Origin: Oceanihabitans sp. 2_MG-2023 | GTDB lineage: Bacteria > Bacteroidota > Bacteroidia > Flavobacteriales > Flavobacteriaceae | Length of the DNA: 64,000 nt | Reading direction: 5' to 3' | Assembly (NCBI RefSeq): GCF_030547245.1 | Contig: NZ_JAUOQT010000004.1 | Span: 315,001 to 379,000 of the forward strand | Part shown: piece after piece, positions 50,536 through 58,807 of the stretch | How positions within the stretch are numbered: the first letter of the stretch is position 1 | Layout of the letters: each line of letters begins with the position of its first letter | Position numbers and translations under genes: made by a program | Notes under the pieces: model-generated | Database searches by the model: none | What the model was told of the DNA's origin: nothing | The model's input: only the letters and a program-made list of their open reading frames with translations

Positions 50536-51105
50536 ATGAATTTTAGAGAGTATATTGAAAAAACGGTTCCAGTTTCCGATGCAGATTGGCAATTGTTTTC
50601 CTCAAAATTAGAAAACAGAGTCTTTAAAAAAAAGACGAAACTTTTAGAAGTTGGTGCAACCGAAAACTACATCTCATTTATAGAAAAAGGAATCGCACGT
50701 TTTTTAATTCCTAAAGAAGAAAAAGAAAAAGAAATCACCTTCGGGTTTTGTTTTAAAAACGAATTCATAAGTGCCTACGATTCTTTTCTAACCAGAACCC
50801 CTTCCTTATACCAAATAGAAGCTTTAAGTAATATGTCTGTTTGGAGTATTTCATATGCAGACCTCCAAGAAGTATACGAAAAAACAGCAATCGGAAATCT
50901 AATTGGGAGGCTTTCCTCAGAACGTTTGTTTCTTATAAAATCTAAAAGAGAACAATCCCTTTTAAACGAAACAGCAAAAGAACGTTACCTTAATTTATTT
51001 ACCGAAAGACCAAACCTAATAAAAGAAATTCCGTTAAAATATGTCGCCTCCTATATTGGTGTAACACCACAAGCATTAAGCCGAATTAGAAAACAAATTT
51101 CTTAA
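50536..51105 (+). CDS. Crp/Fnr-family transcriptional regulator
   Basis: A 189-residue protein with an N-terminal cyclic-nucleotide-binding beta-roll (Y-I-S-F-I-E-K-G-I-A-R-F-L-I) and a C-terminal winged HTH (L-K-Y-V-A-S-Y-I-G-V-T-P-Q-A-L-S-R-I-R). It lacks N-terminal Fe-S cysteines, so it is not an oxygen-sensing Fnr. It precedes the desaturase by 58 bp and could control it. It is 38 kb from the GTAAC palindrome cluster, and there is no evidence that it binds those sites. Confidence 0.9.
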   Translation: MNFREYIEKTVPVSDADWQLFSSKLENRVFKKKTKLLEVGATENYISFIEKGIARFLIPKEEKEKEITFGFCFKNEFISAYDSFLTRTPSLYQIEALSNMSVWSISYADLQEVYEKTAIGNLIGRLSSERLFLIKSKREQSLLNETAKERYLNLFTERPNLIKEIPLKYVASYIGVTPQALSRIRKQIS

Positions 51106-51163
51106 CCTAGATTCATTTTAATTGGCATCCAGTATGCAGACCTTTGTGTATTAAGCAAACACT

Positions 51164-51898
51164 ATGGCAATTCTTATATTTATTATTATTTTATGGTATA
51201 CCGGTTTATTTTTTCAAACCTTTTTCTTGCATCGTTATGCAGCACACCAAACCTTTACCATGTCTAAATTTGCCGAAAAAGTATGTTTCTTTTTAACTTG
51301 GGTATTTCAAGGCTCTAATTATTTAAGCGCTTATGGTTATGGCGTTATGCATAGAATGCATCATGCTTATGCAGATACCGAAAAAGATCCTCACTCTCCA
51401 AAATACGACGCTAATGTATTTGCAATGATGTGGAGAACAAAAAACATATACCAAGACATTAACCAAAAACGAATTGACGTAGCAGATAAGTTTACTAAAA
51501 ACGTACCACAATGGCAAAGCTTCGATGCCTTTGCAAGCTCCAGAATATCTAGAGTCGTTTGGGCAGCAGCATACACCATATTTTTTATCGCATTTGCAAC
51601 CGCTTGGTGGCAATGGTTATTATTACCAGTTGCTTTTTTAATGGCACCAATTCATGGCGTAATAATTAACTGGTTTGCACACATTTATGGCTACCGAAAT
51701 TTTAAAGTAAGCGACACTTCAAAAAACCTACTACCATTCGATTTTTTAATGATGGGAGAAGGCTACCACAATAATCACCACACACACAGCGGACGCGCAA
51801 ATTTTGGCGTAAAATGGCACGAAATAGACGTTACATACTGTATTATGGTGGTTTTAGATAAACTACATTGTATTAAGCTTAATAAAACAAAAGCATAA
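51164..51898 (+). CDS. Acyl-CoA/fatty-acid desaturase
   Basis: A 244-residue membrane di-iron desaturase. The histidine boxes are H-R-Y-A-A-H, H-R-M-H-H and H-N-N-H-H, in the correct order, with hydrophobic pairs between them. This is the short bacterial delta-9-type. The upstream Crp-family gene on the same strand is a likely regulator, perhaps linking membrane fluidity to carbon state. The gene is intact and is followed by a palindromic repeat and terminator. Confidence 0.9.
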   Translation: MAILIFIIILWYTGLFFQTFFLHRYAAHQTFTMSKFAEKVCFFLTWVFQGSNYLSAYGYGVMHRMHHAYADTEKDPHSPKYDANVFAMMWRTKNIYQDINQKRIDVADKFTKNVPQWQSFDAFASSRISRVVWAAAYTIFFIAFATAWWQWLLLPVAFLMAPIHGVIINWFAHIYGYRNFKVSDTSKNLLPFDFLMMGEGYHNNHHTHSGRANFGVKWHEIDVTYCIMVVLDKLHCIKLNKTKA

Positions 51899-51938
51899 TT
51901 TAGTACTACCTAAAGCAAAATAAAAACGTTTTAAACTT

Positions 51939-52032
51939 GGGCATTACCCTTTTCCGCAAAGCTACAAAGCGTCGTGCTTTTCGTTATATCTTTTGCAAAA
52001 AAGCAAAAGGATGCCACTACAATCACTAATGC
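51939..52032 (+). repeat. Interspersed palindromic element, copy 4
   Basis: From GGGCATTACCCTTTTCCGC to CAATCACTAATGC with core hairpin ATCTTTTGC-AAAAAA-GCAAAAGGAT. This is the clearest copy; copy 1 matches its reverse complement, with GCGTTAAGGATAGAAG against GCATTAGTGATTGTAG. Confidence 0.75.
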
Positions 52033-52033
52033 A

Positions 52034-52061
52034 AAAAGCAACCAAAAAAAGTTGCTTTTTT
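52034..52061 (+). terminator. Terminator of the desaturase gene
   Basis: AAAAAGCAAC/GTTGCTTTTT stem with A-rich loop and T tract, just after repeat copy 4. Confidence 0.8.
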
Positions 52062-52305
52062 AGTACCATTAAAAATCTTGTTTTTACGAAGCATTACGTA
52101 TTCAGTTTTTAAAAAGATGTTATATTTAAACACTCCCTTAAACAATAATATAGTACATAATAGATCTGTTAAACCCCATGGCTTAACGGAATAAGAAATT
52201 ACAAGTAACGCACATAATGTATTTTAATTATAATAAACCTAGTTATTAAAGTGGTTTTATGTTATAATGCCATTATCTTTATACACAATTATTTAAAACA
52301 AAAAA
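52062..52305 (+). promoter_or_regulatory. Gap ahead of the NYN gene with a -7 box
   Basis: This 244-bp stretch has no gene of its own. TATCTTTA at 52274-52281 fits the -7 box and would start RNA near 52286, 20 nt before the ATG. No GTAAC palindrome is at the matching distance. Nothing else was recognised. Confidence 0.45.
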
Positions 52306-53070
52306 ATGACAGACATAAAACTTGCAGTACTTATTGATGGCGATAATATACCATCCGCCTATGTAAAAGAAATGATGGAGGAGATTGCAAAATATGGAAA
52401 TCCAACCATTAAACGTATTTATGGCGATTGGACCAAGCCACATCTTTCTAAATGGAAAAATATGCTGTTAGAAAATGCCATTACGCCAATCCAGCAATAT
52501 GGATATACAACAGGTAAAAATGCTACAGATTCTGCTATGATTATTGATGCTATGGATATTTTGTACTCGCAAAAAGTAGATGGTTTTTGTTTGGTGTCTA
52601 GCGATAGCGATTTTACTCGTCTTGCTACTCGATTACGAGAAGCAGGAATGCAAGTATATGGTATTGGCGAAAAGAAAACACCGAATCCTTTTATTGTAGC
52701 TTGCGATAAATTTATTTATATCGAAATTCTTAAAAATCAAGCAGAAGAAAGCGATAGTAGTTCTACCGAAAAAGAAACAAACAAACAAAACAAGTTAGAT
52801 GCCATAACTCAAAAAGAAATTAAATTTATTGCAGCAACTATAGACGATGTTGCAGACGATGATGGTTGGGCATTTTTAGGTGATGTTGGAAGTTTATTAC
52901 AAAAAAAACAACCAAATTTCGATTCTAGAAATTATGGGTTTCAAAAATTAACCCCTTTAATTAAATCGATAAAAAATTTCGAAATCGAACGTCGCGAAGA
53001 TGCTAGAGGACGAATGAAATTGATTTATGTAAAAATAAAAGAGGTAAAGGCTAAAGGCAAGAAACGTTAA
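52306..53070 (+). CDS. NYN-domain (LabA-like) protein with LOTUS/OST-HTH domain
   Basis: A 254-residue protein. The N-terminal NYN/PIN-like nuclease domain (about 1-145) has acidic clusters L-I-D-G-D-N, T-D-S-A-M-I-I-D-A-M-D and S-S-D-S-D-F that would bind metal. After a polar linker, residues about 165-250 form an OST-HTH/LOTUS RNA-binding domain (G-W-A-F-L-G-D-V-G-S-L-L, N-F-D-S-R-N-Y-G-F). It is probably an RNA nuclease or RNA-binding regulator. It is monocistronic and shares the accessory stretch with the CHAT gene, but no direct link is visible. Confidence 0.88.
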   Translation: MTDIKLAVLIDGDNIPSAYVKEMMEEIAKYGNPTIKRIYGDWTKPHLSKWKNMLLENAITPIQQYGYTTGKNATDSAMIIDAMDILYSQKVDGFCLVSSDSDFTRLATRLREAGMQVYGIGEKKTPNPFIVACDKFIYIEILKNQAEESDSSSTEKETNKQNKLDAITQKEIKFIAATIDDVADDDGWAFLGDVGSLLQKKQPNFDSRNYGFQKLTPLIKSIKNFEIERREDARGRMKLIYVKIKEVKAKGKKR

Positions 53071-53195
53071 GTGTTAAACATAAAACAAGAAATATAAAAG
53101 ATACAATTTGGTGCTTTATTCAGTATGTAAGTATCGTATAAAGTAAAAGGGATTATTAATAACAGGTTGGCATGTTAAACACATAATGTATATCC

Positions 53196-53831
53196 TTAAT
53201 AATCACGTAAGGTTAAATTTCTATTTTTCTTTTTTTTCAATAAAGCAGATAGTTTTAAAAATAACATAGCGGTTAAGTATGCATCACCAGAAGCTGTATG
53301 CCTATCGTGCATAGTAATATTATAAGTAGTACATAGCTGGTCTAAGCTATAGTGTTTGTTGTCTTTTACGTATTTGGTTTTTTTATAAAGTTGTCCTGTG
53401 TCTACTAGTTTGTTTTTAAGCTTAGGCAATTGCATACGTTGTAATGCTTGGTTAATCATAGCAACATCGAAAGCAATATGGTGTGCAACTAAAACTGCGC
53501 CTTCAATATGTTTTAAAAACAGTTTAATGGCCTCGGTTTCTTTTATTTTGGTGATATTACCAGCTTTTAAAATACCATGTATCTCTACCGTTTTTGCATT
53601 AAAATGGTCTTGTTTTAAGTAGCACTCTAAGCTATCTGCAACATGAATAGTAAAATCTTGAACAGTAATGGTTCCTATGGAAAGAATATAATCTTCTTTC
53701 GTATTTAGCCCTGTAGTTTCGGTGTCAAATACTACAAATCGTGTAGCTTCTAAAGGTTTTTTTTTACCTTTAAAACTTTCCGCGTAAGCGTTATAAAAAT
53801 CTGGATATGTTTTACGTTTAAACCAATGCAT
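53196..53831 (-). CDS. DnaQ-like 3'-5' exonuclease
   Basis: A 211-residue DEDDh exonuclease: F-D-T-E-T-T-G-L (Exo I), V-A-H-H-I-A-F-D-V (Exo II) and D-R-H-T-A-S-G-D-A (Exo III with His). In many bacteria it is paired with a DUF294 protein and sits near the actP/acs locus, so it may degrade nucleotides in connection with that signalling. Start ATG at 53831, directly after the DUF294 stop (no gap). It includes the element TTCCGCGTAAGCG in frame. Confidence 0.9.
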   Translation of the reverse strand: MHWFKRKTYPDFYNAYAESFKGKKKPLEATRFVVFDTETTGLNTKEDYILSIGTITVQDFTIHVADSLECYLKQDHFNAKTVEIHGILKAGNITKIKETEAIKLFLKHIEGAVLVAHHIAFDVAMINQALQRMQLPKLKNKLVDTGQLYKKTKYVKDNKHYSLDQLCTTYNITMHDRHTASGDAYLTAMLFLKLSALLKKKKNRNLTLRDY

Positions 53832-55742
53832 CTATAATAATTGAGAGAGTTTAAAGCGTGTTTTTAATGCTTCCTGAATATTTTTTATAGGCTTAAAACA
53901 GCCTTTAAGTTTTAATCGATCTGCTTTACTTAAATGATTAACATTTATAAAGCGACCAGAATCTTTATTTTTTAATCCTTGTTGTGTTCTAAATCGTAAT
54001 AATATTCTAAAAGCACTAATACACGATTCGTATAAATCTTTGTTTTGCGGTTCTATTTCTGCTAGCTTTTTATAACGCTCAATTGTGCTATTGACTCCCT
54101 TAATATTTTGCGATAAAATGAATAGTCTAGCAGCATCTACCAGAGGCATAATGGCTCTTGCTTTGATATCGAATTGGTCTTTATGTTCTCCAGAATCTTC
54201 CACAAGAAAGTTTCTAAAAAAACTTAAAGGCGCAGGGTTTTTTAAAGCATTTCGACCCATGAAATTTAAAAATATCTCGTAACTGCTTATAGCTTCAAAA
54301 ATACTGGTAGACATTTCATCTACCAGTTCCTGATTTCCGTAAACCATATCATAATCGAAAAAGATATTGCATAACAGTATTGTATCTTCATCTGGATGTG
54401 TAATCCAACTTTTAAATTGTGCTTTCCAATCGGCAAGAGATAAACACCATTTAGCATTGCTTGCCATCATGTTTGCTGGGCATAGCTCGAAACCAACTGT
54501 GTTTAGTTTGTTGTTAATGGCTAGGGATAGTTTGATAAAATAAGTGTTCACTTTGTCTTTGGTATCTTCATCGGTAACATCTTCAAATACCAAGGCATTG
54601 TCTTGATCTGTGAGTAGTAATTGTTCTTTTCTACCTTGACTACCAATAGCTAACCAAGCAAAGCTAACTGGCGGTTCTTGGTTCATTTCAGAAATACTTA
54701 TAGTAATAATACGTTTAGTAATAGCTTCGTTTATCGCAGAAATAATATTTGCAATAAATGAAATTGGTATGTGTTGTTCTATATAATTTGTTAGTAGTTC
54801 TTGCGCTTTTTCTCTTATGTATTTTAGTGTTTCTGCTGTAGTTGCTCGCTTTATTTCTTTAATTAAAACCGAAGGATTGTTACCATGTATAACAATAATA
54901 TCATGTTCGGATAAAATACCAATAAGTTCTGAGTTTGGCGAACCATTTTTGGTGATGCATAAATGCGAAATATCGTTTTTTAGCATCGCTATTTGTGCTT
55001 CGGCAACGGTTATGCTTTGTGGAAACGTAATAACAGGGAAGGACATAATGTTTTCTACTTCTTCTGTAATTGCATGTAAACCTGTTGCAATTTTATTACG
55101 TAAATCTTTATCTGTTATAATACCAATTGGTTGTTTGTTTTTTGTAATAACAATAGAACCAACTTTGTTTTTACTCATAACTAAAGCCGCTTCTTTAATA
55201 ATAGTATGTGCTTTGCAAATAATTGGGTTTTTAGAGAAGTTAGCCGATTGAACTTCGGTAAAACTAGTACTATTGGTTTGCAAAAAGTCTTCGTTGGCAA
55301 ATAGCGTTCCTTTATCTTCTTCCGAATACGGATTTCTTGTATTGGTAGCAAAACTTGCAATTAAAAACTGATTGGCTTTGGGGTTGGTAATTATAATATC
55401 CTCTAACACTTTAGAAGACATACTGTATACAATACTTTCTTCAATTGCTTTGGCATCTAGTAAATATGAATCTTTTCTAATTAAAGCACGCAATCCAAAA
55501 ATATCTCCTTCGTCACATTCATCTACCAAACTAGACCCTCTATAAATGCCAATAGCACCATCTTTTACCACATAAAACGAATCGTGCAAATGCTCATTTT
55601 GCTTAAATATAAAATCCTCTTTTTCAAGATAAATTACTTTTACTTGTGAAGCTATAGTAAAGAGTTGCTCGTAAGTTAATGCATCAAAAGGAGGGAAGCT
55701 TTTTAAGAAATCTAAAATACGTTCTGCAATAGTATTCTTCAT
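53832..55742 (-). CDS. DUF294 nucleotidyltransferase-like protein with cNMP and CBS domains
   Basis: A 636-residue cytoplasmic protein with four parts: a cyclic-nucleotide-binding domain (about 15-145), two CBS domains (about 165-300), a DUF294 nucleotidyltransferase domain (about 330-480, G-S-Q-G-R-K-E-Q-L-L-L-T-D-Q-D-N) and a C-terminal helical DUF294_C domain. The GSxGR...DxD-like pattern is that of GlnD-type nucleotidyltransferases. It likely integrates cNMP and adenylate (CBS) signals to modify a partner, presumably in control of acetate uptake, where such proteins are found. It overlaps nothing and abuts the exonuclease. Confidence 0.9.
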   Translation of the reverse strand: MKNTIAERILDFLKSFPPFDALTYEQLFTIASQVKVIYLEKEDFIFKQNEHLHDSFYVVKDGAIGIYRGSSLVDECDEGDIFGLRALIRKDSYLLDAKAIEESIVYSMSSKVLEDIIITNPKANQFLIASFATNTRNPYSEEDKGTLFANEDFLQTNSTSFTEVQSANFSKNPIICKAHTIIKEAALVMSKNKVGSIVITKNKQPIGIITDKDLRNKIATGLHAITEEVENIMSFPVITFPQSITVAEAQIAMLKNDISHLCITKNGSPNSELIGILSEHDIIVIHGNNPSVLIKEIKRATTAETLKYIREKAQELLTNYIEQHIPISFIANIISAINEAITKRIITISISEMNQEPPVSFAWLAIGSQGRKEQLLLTDQDNALVFEDVTDEDTKDKVNTYFIKLSLAINNKLNTVGFELCPANMMASNAKWCLSLADWKAQFKSWITHPDEDTILLCNIFFDYDMVYGNQELVDEMSTSIFEAISSYEIFLNFMGRNALKNPAPLSFFRNFLVEDSGEHKDQFDIKARAIMPLVDAARLFILSQNIKGVNSTIERYKKLAEIEPQNKDLYESCISAFRILLRFRTQQGLKNKDSGRFINVNHLSKADRLKLKGCFKPIKNIQEALKTRFKLSQLL

Positions 55743-55862
55743 TGTACTAAGTTATAGAAAATCATTCATTAATAACTTGATAATTATCATATTGTTGGTA
55801 AAATGTTATAGCTAATAATTAGTAATAATTTAAGTAACTTCGTGTTCTAATTATTCCATTAT

Positions 55863-56921
55863 ATGAAAACTAAACTACTTGTAATCGTTTTATCCTTGTT
55901 ATTGTGTTTTAATTGTAAAGAAGAAAATACTCCTATAGTTGAAGCTGTTGGCATACATTCTTCTGCAGTAACTTATTTACAACCTAATACTGAAGATCAA
56001 TTTCTTGGCGGGATTAAAATGATACCAATTACAACACCAAAAGGAGATTTTAAAGTGTGGACTAAGCGTGTTGGAAATAATCCTACAATGAAAGTGCTAT
56101 TATTACATGGAGGCCCAGGAATGACACACGAAATTTACGAGTGTTTTGATGGCTACTTTCCACAAGAAAATATTGAATATTATTATTATGATCAATTAGG
56201 ATCTTATTACAGCGATCAACCAAAAGATTTAAGCCTTTGGGATTTAGATCGCTTTGTAGAAGAAGTAGAACAAGTACGAATCGCTTTAGGTTTAAATAAA
56301 GATAATTTTTATCTTTATGGACAATCTTGGGGCGGTATTTTAGGCATGCAATATGCATTAAAATATCAAGAAAATTTAAAAGGATTAATTATCTCTAATA
56401 TGGTTGCTTCTATACCAGATTATCAAAAATATTCTGACGAAGTTTTGGCTCCTAAGCTAGATCCAGAAGTTTTAAAAGAGATTATGAGTTTTGAAGAAAA
56501 AGAAGATTATGAGAATACACGTTATTTAGATTTAATAGTAAAAAACTATTATACCAAACACGTAATTAGAATGCCTGTTGAAGAATGGCCAGAACCGATA
56601 AATAGAAGTTTTAAACATTTAAATCCAGATGTGTATATCACCATGCAAGGACCAAGTGAATTTGGAATAAAAGGGGACGCAACTCTTAAAAATTGGAATG
56701 TTAAAGATAGATTGAAAGAAATTAAAACACCAACATTAACTATTGGTGCAACACATGACACTATGGACCCAGAACATATGAAATGGATTTCTACAGAAGT
56801 ACAAAATGGACAATTTTTATTGTGTCCTAATGGAAGCCATCTCTCGCAATTTGATGATCAAAAAGTATTTTTTAAAGGATTGATAAACTTTATAAAAGAG
56901 GTAGATTCAGGTGCTTTTTAA
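55863..56921 (+). CDS. Proline iminopeptidase-like alpha/beta hydrolase, lipoprotein
   Basis: A 352-residue protein with an N-terminal lipobox-like stretch (L-L-C-F-N-C, Cys about residue 18), so it is periplasm-facing or membrane-anchored. The hydrolase core has H-G-G-P-G (oxyanion), G-Q-S-W-G-G (nucleophilic Ser), and a late Asp/His pair (A-T-H-D, G-S-H-L-S-Q-F). This is the S33 family, which cleaves N-terminal proline or similar. It is probably a periplasmic aminopeptidase. Monocistronic. Confidence 0.85.
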   Translation: MKTKLLVIVLSLLLCFNCKEENTPIVEAVGIHSSAVTYLQPNTEDQFLGGIKMIPITTPKGDFKVWTKRVGNNPTMKVLLLHGGPGMTHEIYECFDGYFPQENIEYYYYDQLGSYYSDQPKDLSLWDLDRFVEEVEQVRIALGLNKDNFYLYGQSWGGILGMQYALKYQENLKGLIISNMVASIPDYQKYSDEVLAPKLDPEVLKEIMSFEEKEDYENTRYLDLIVKNYYTKHVIRMPVEEWPEPINRSFKHLNPDVYITMQGPSEFGIKGDATLKNWNVKDRLKEIKTPTLTIGATHDTMDPEHMKWISTEVQNGQFLLCPNGSHLSQFDDQKVFFKGLINFIKEVDSGAF

Positions 56922-56982
56922 AGAAGATTAAGATGTTTTTTGTAGTGTTTTAAGATTTAGAAATAAGAAGAACGAAAAGAAA

Positions 56983-58197
56983 TTAAGCTTGTATTTCTTC
57001 TCTTTTATGAATTACCCGCATTCGAATAAAGATTAAAAAGGAAAGGGAACCAAATACCGTAAACCCAATAAATAGAGGTAAAGCAGTATCGTGAATAAAA
57101 CTACCAATAAAATTAGCAATTGGCACAGCCATTATAGTAGAAACAAAACCTGTAATAGCAGCTCCAATTCCTGCAATATGCCCAATAGGTTCCATCGCAA
57201 TGGCTCTTAAATTTCCAAAAATAAAGCCAATGGTAAAGAATTGTATGGCCATAAAAACTAAAATGATTGCTAAAGAAGGATTTGTAGTTGCATTCCAAAA
57301 TAAGGAAACATATAATAAAGCGTTTACACTAAATACTATAATAGCAAAATACGATAAACGCCACATACCTAAACGCATAACAAAGCTACCATTTAAAAAA
57401 GTAGATAAACCAACACCTGCTGCTAATCCAGCAAAAATGTAAGGAAACTCTTCAATTAAACCATATTGCGTTTCAAAAATAACCTGAGAAGCACTTAAGT
57501 AGACAATAAAAGCCCCAGAGATAAAACCAGAAATCACAGTAAAACCCATTGTTTCTTTATGTTTTATTAACTCTCTTAAACCATCTAAAAAAACATGCCT
57601 GCTAAATTTGATTTTATATTCTGGTTTAAGTGTTTCTGGTTGTCTTTTCCAAAACCAAATACTAACTAAAAAAGCCATGATTAATTGCACATAAAAAATG
57701 CCTTTCCAATCATAATGATTAAGAATAAATTTCCCCATTACAGGAGCGATCACTGGAACTAAAATAAAGAAAGTAGTTACAAAAGACATAATTTTAGCCA
57801 TGTAATCTCCTTTGTACATATCTCTAATCACAGCAATTGCAATTGTTCTAGGAGCAGCTAAACCAATACCTTGAAGTATTCTTCCTAATACCATGACTTC
57901 TAAACTATGCGATAGTACACAAACAATACTACCAATAGTAAAGATAGAAAACCCAATATAAACGATTGGTTTTCTTCCAAAACTATCCGATAATGGCCCA
58001 AATAATAATTGTCCAAATCCTAAACCTAAGAAAATCATAGTAATTAGTAATTGGTTGTTATTGCTATCCAGACTGTTAATAGAAATGCCAATAGAAGTCA
58101 TTGCTGGTAAAATTGCATCAATTGCTAATGCTACAATCGACATTAAAGATGCCATTAAACATATGAATTCTAATTTTACAGATTGGTTTTCTTGCAT
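56983..58197 (-). CDS. Bcr/CflA-family MFS drug exporter
   Basis: A 404-residue transporter (start at the ATG at 58197, M-Q-E-N-Q-S-V; an upstream ATG at 58215 adds a Cys-containing extension that is unlikely) with 12 helices. Motif A appears as G-P-L-S-D-S-F-G-R-K-P, and G-R-I-L-Q-G-I-G is in helix 4, both as in Bcr/CflA multidrug transporters. The substrate is unknown, perhaps bicyclomycin-like drugs or amino acid derivatives. It is divergent from the DinB-like gene. Confidence 0.92.
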   Translation of the reverse strand: MQENQSVKLEFICLMASLMSIVALAIDAILPAMTSIGISINSLDSNNNQLLITMIFLGLGFGQLLFGPLSDSFGRKPIVYIGFSIFTIGSIVCVLSHSLEVMVLGRILQGIGLAAPRTIAIAVIRDMYKGDYMAKIMSFVTTFFILVPVIAPVMGKFILNHYDWKGIFYVQLIMAFLVSIWFWKRQPETLKPEYKIKFSRHVFLDGLRELIKHKETMGFTVISGFISGAFIVYLSASQVIFETQYGLIEEFPYIFAGLAAGVGLSTFLNGSFVMRLGMWRLSYFAIIVFSVNALLYVSLFWNATTNPSLAIILVFMAIQFFTIGFIFGNLRAIAMEPIGHIAGIGAAITGFVSTIMAVPIANFIGSFIHDTALPLFIGFTVFGSLSFLIFIRMRVIHKREEIQA

Positions 58198-58259
58198 CCT
58201 GCAAAAGTAAGCCAATTATTAGCTATTTTTGGGTTTCCAATCTTAATAAAATCTTAATT

Positions 58260-58706
58260 ATGTTAATAGAAACTTTAAGTAAACTTTTCAATAGAGATTT
58301 AAACGCAATTATAGCAGAAATAAATGCATATACCAACGAAAGTAACTTATGGAAAGTAGAAGGTGATGTTAAAAATTCTGCAGGCAATTTATGTCTTCAT
58401 CTGGTAGGAAATTTAAACACTTTTATAGGCGATTCATTAGGTAATTCAGGATATATAAGACAACGAGAATTAGAGTTTTCACTTAAAGATATTCCTAAAA
58501 CAGAATTAATTAAACAAATTCAAGATACTATTCTGGTTGTTAAGCATACGTTGAAAAATCTAACAGAAGCCGATTTACAAAAAGAATATAGACGTCGGGT
58601 TTTTGAAGATACCATGACGACCGAATATTTTTTAGTACATCTTACCATGCACCTCTCCTATCATTTAGGGCAAATAAATTATCACAGACGTTTGTTAGAT
58701 CAATAA
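58260..58706 (+). CDS. DinB-superfamily (DUF1572-like) protein
   Basis: A 148-residue four-helix protein with F-L-V-H-L-T-M-H-L-S-Y-H-L-G-Q-I-N-Y-H-R near the C-terminus, where the histidines of the DinB/YfiT metal site lie. N-terminal helices E-T-L-S-K-L-F-N-R-D-L and N-L-C-L-H-L-V-G-N-L carry the third His. Members may be thiol-dependent metalloenzymes such as bacillithiol transferases. The particular reaction here is unknown. Confidence 0.8.
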   Translation: MLIETLSKLFNRDLNAIIAEINAYTNESNLWKVEGDVKNSAGNLCLHLVGNLNTFIGDSLGNSGYIRQRELEFSLKDIPKTELIKQIQDTILVVKHTLKNLTEADLQKEYRRRVFEDTMTTEYFLVHLTMHLSYHLGQINYHRRLLDQ

Positions 58707-58807
58707 TTATAAAAGATTACTGTTTTAATTAAAAACATACAACTTTTATTAGAATGAAAATATCATATTATTTTTACATTTACACTTTCATTAAATAAAG
58801 TATAAAT

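Noticed and set aside
50536-51105. This Crp-family protein as regulator of the GTAAC palindromes
   Set aside because: It is 38 kb away, carries no such site at its own promoter, and has no Fe-S or haem sensor cysteines; no evidence links it.
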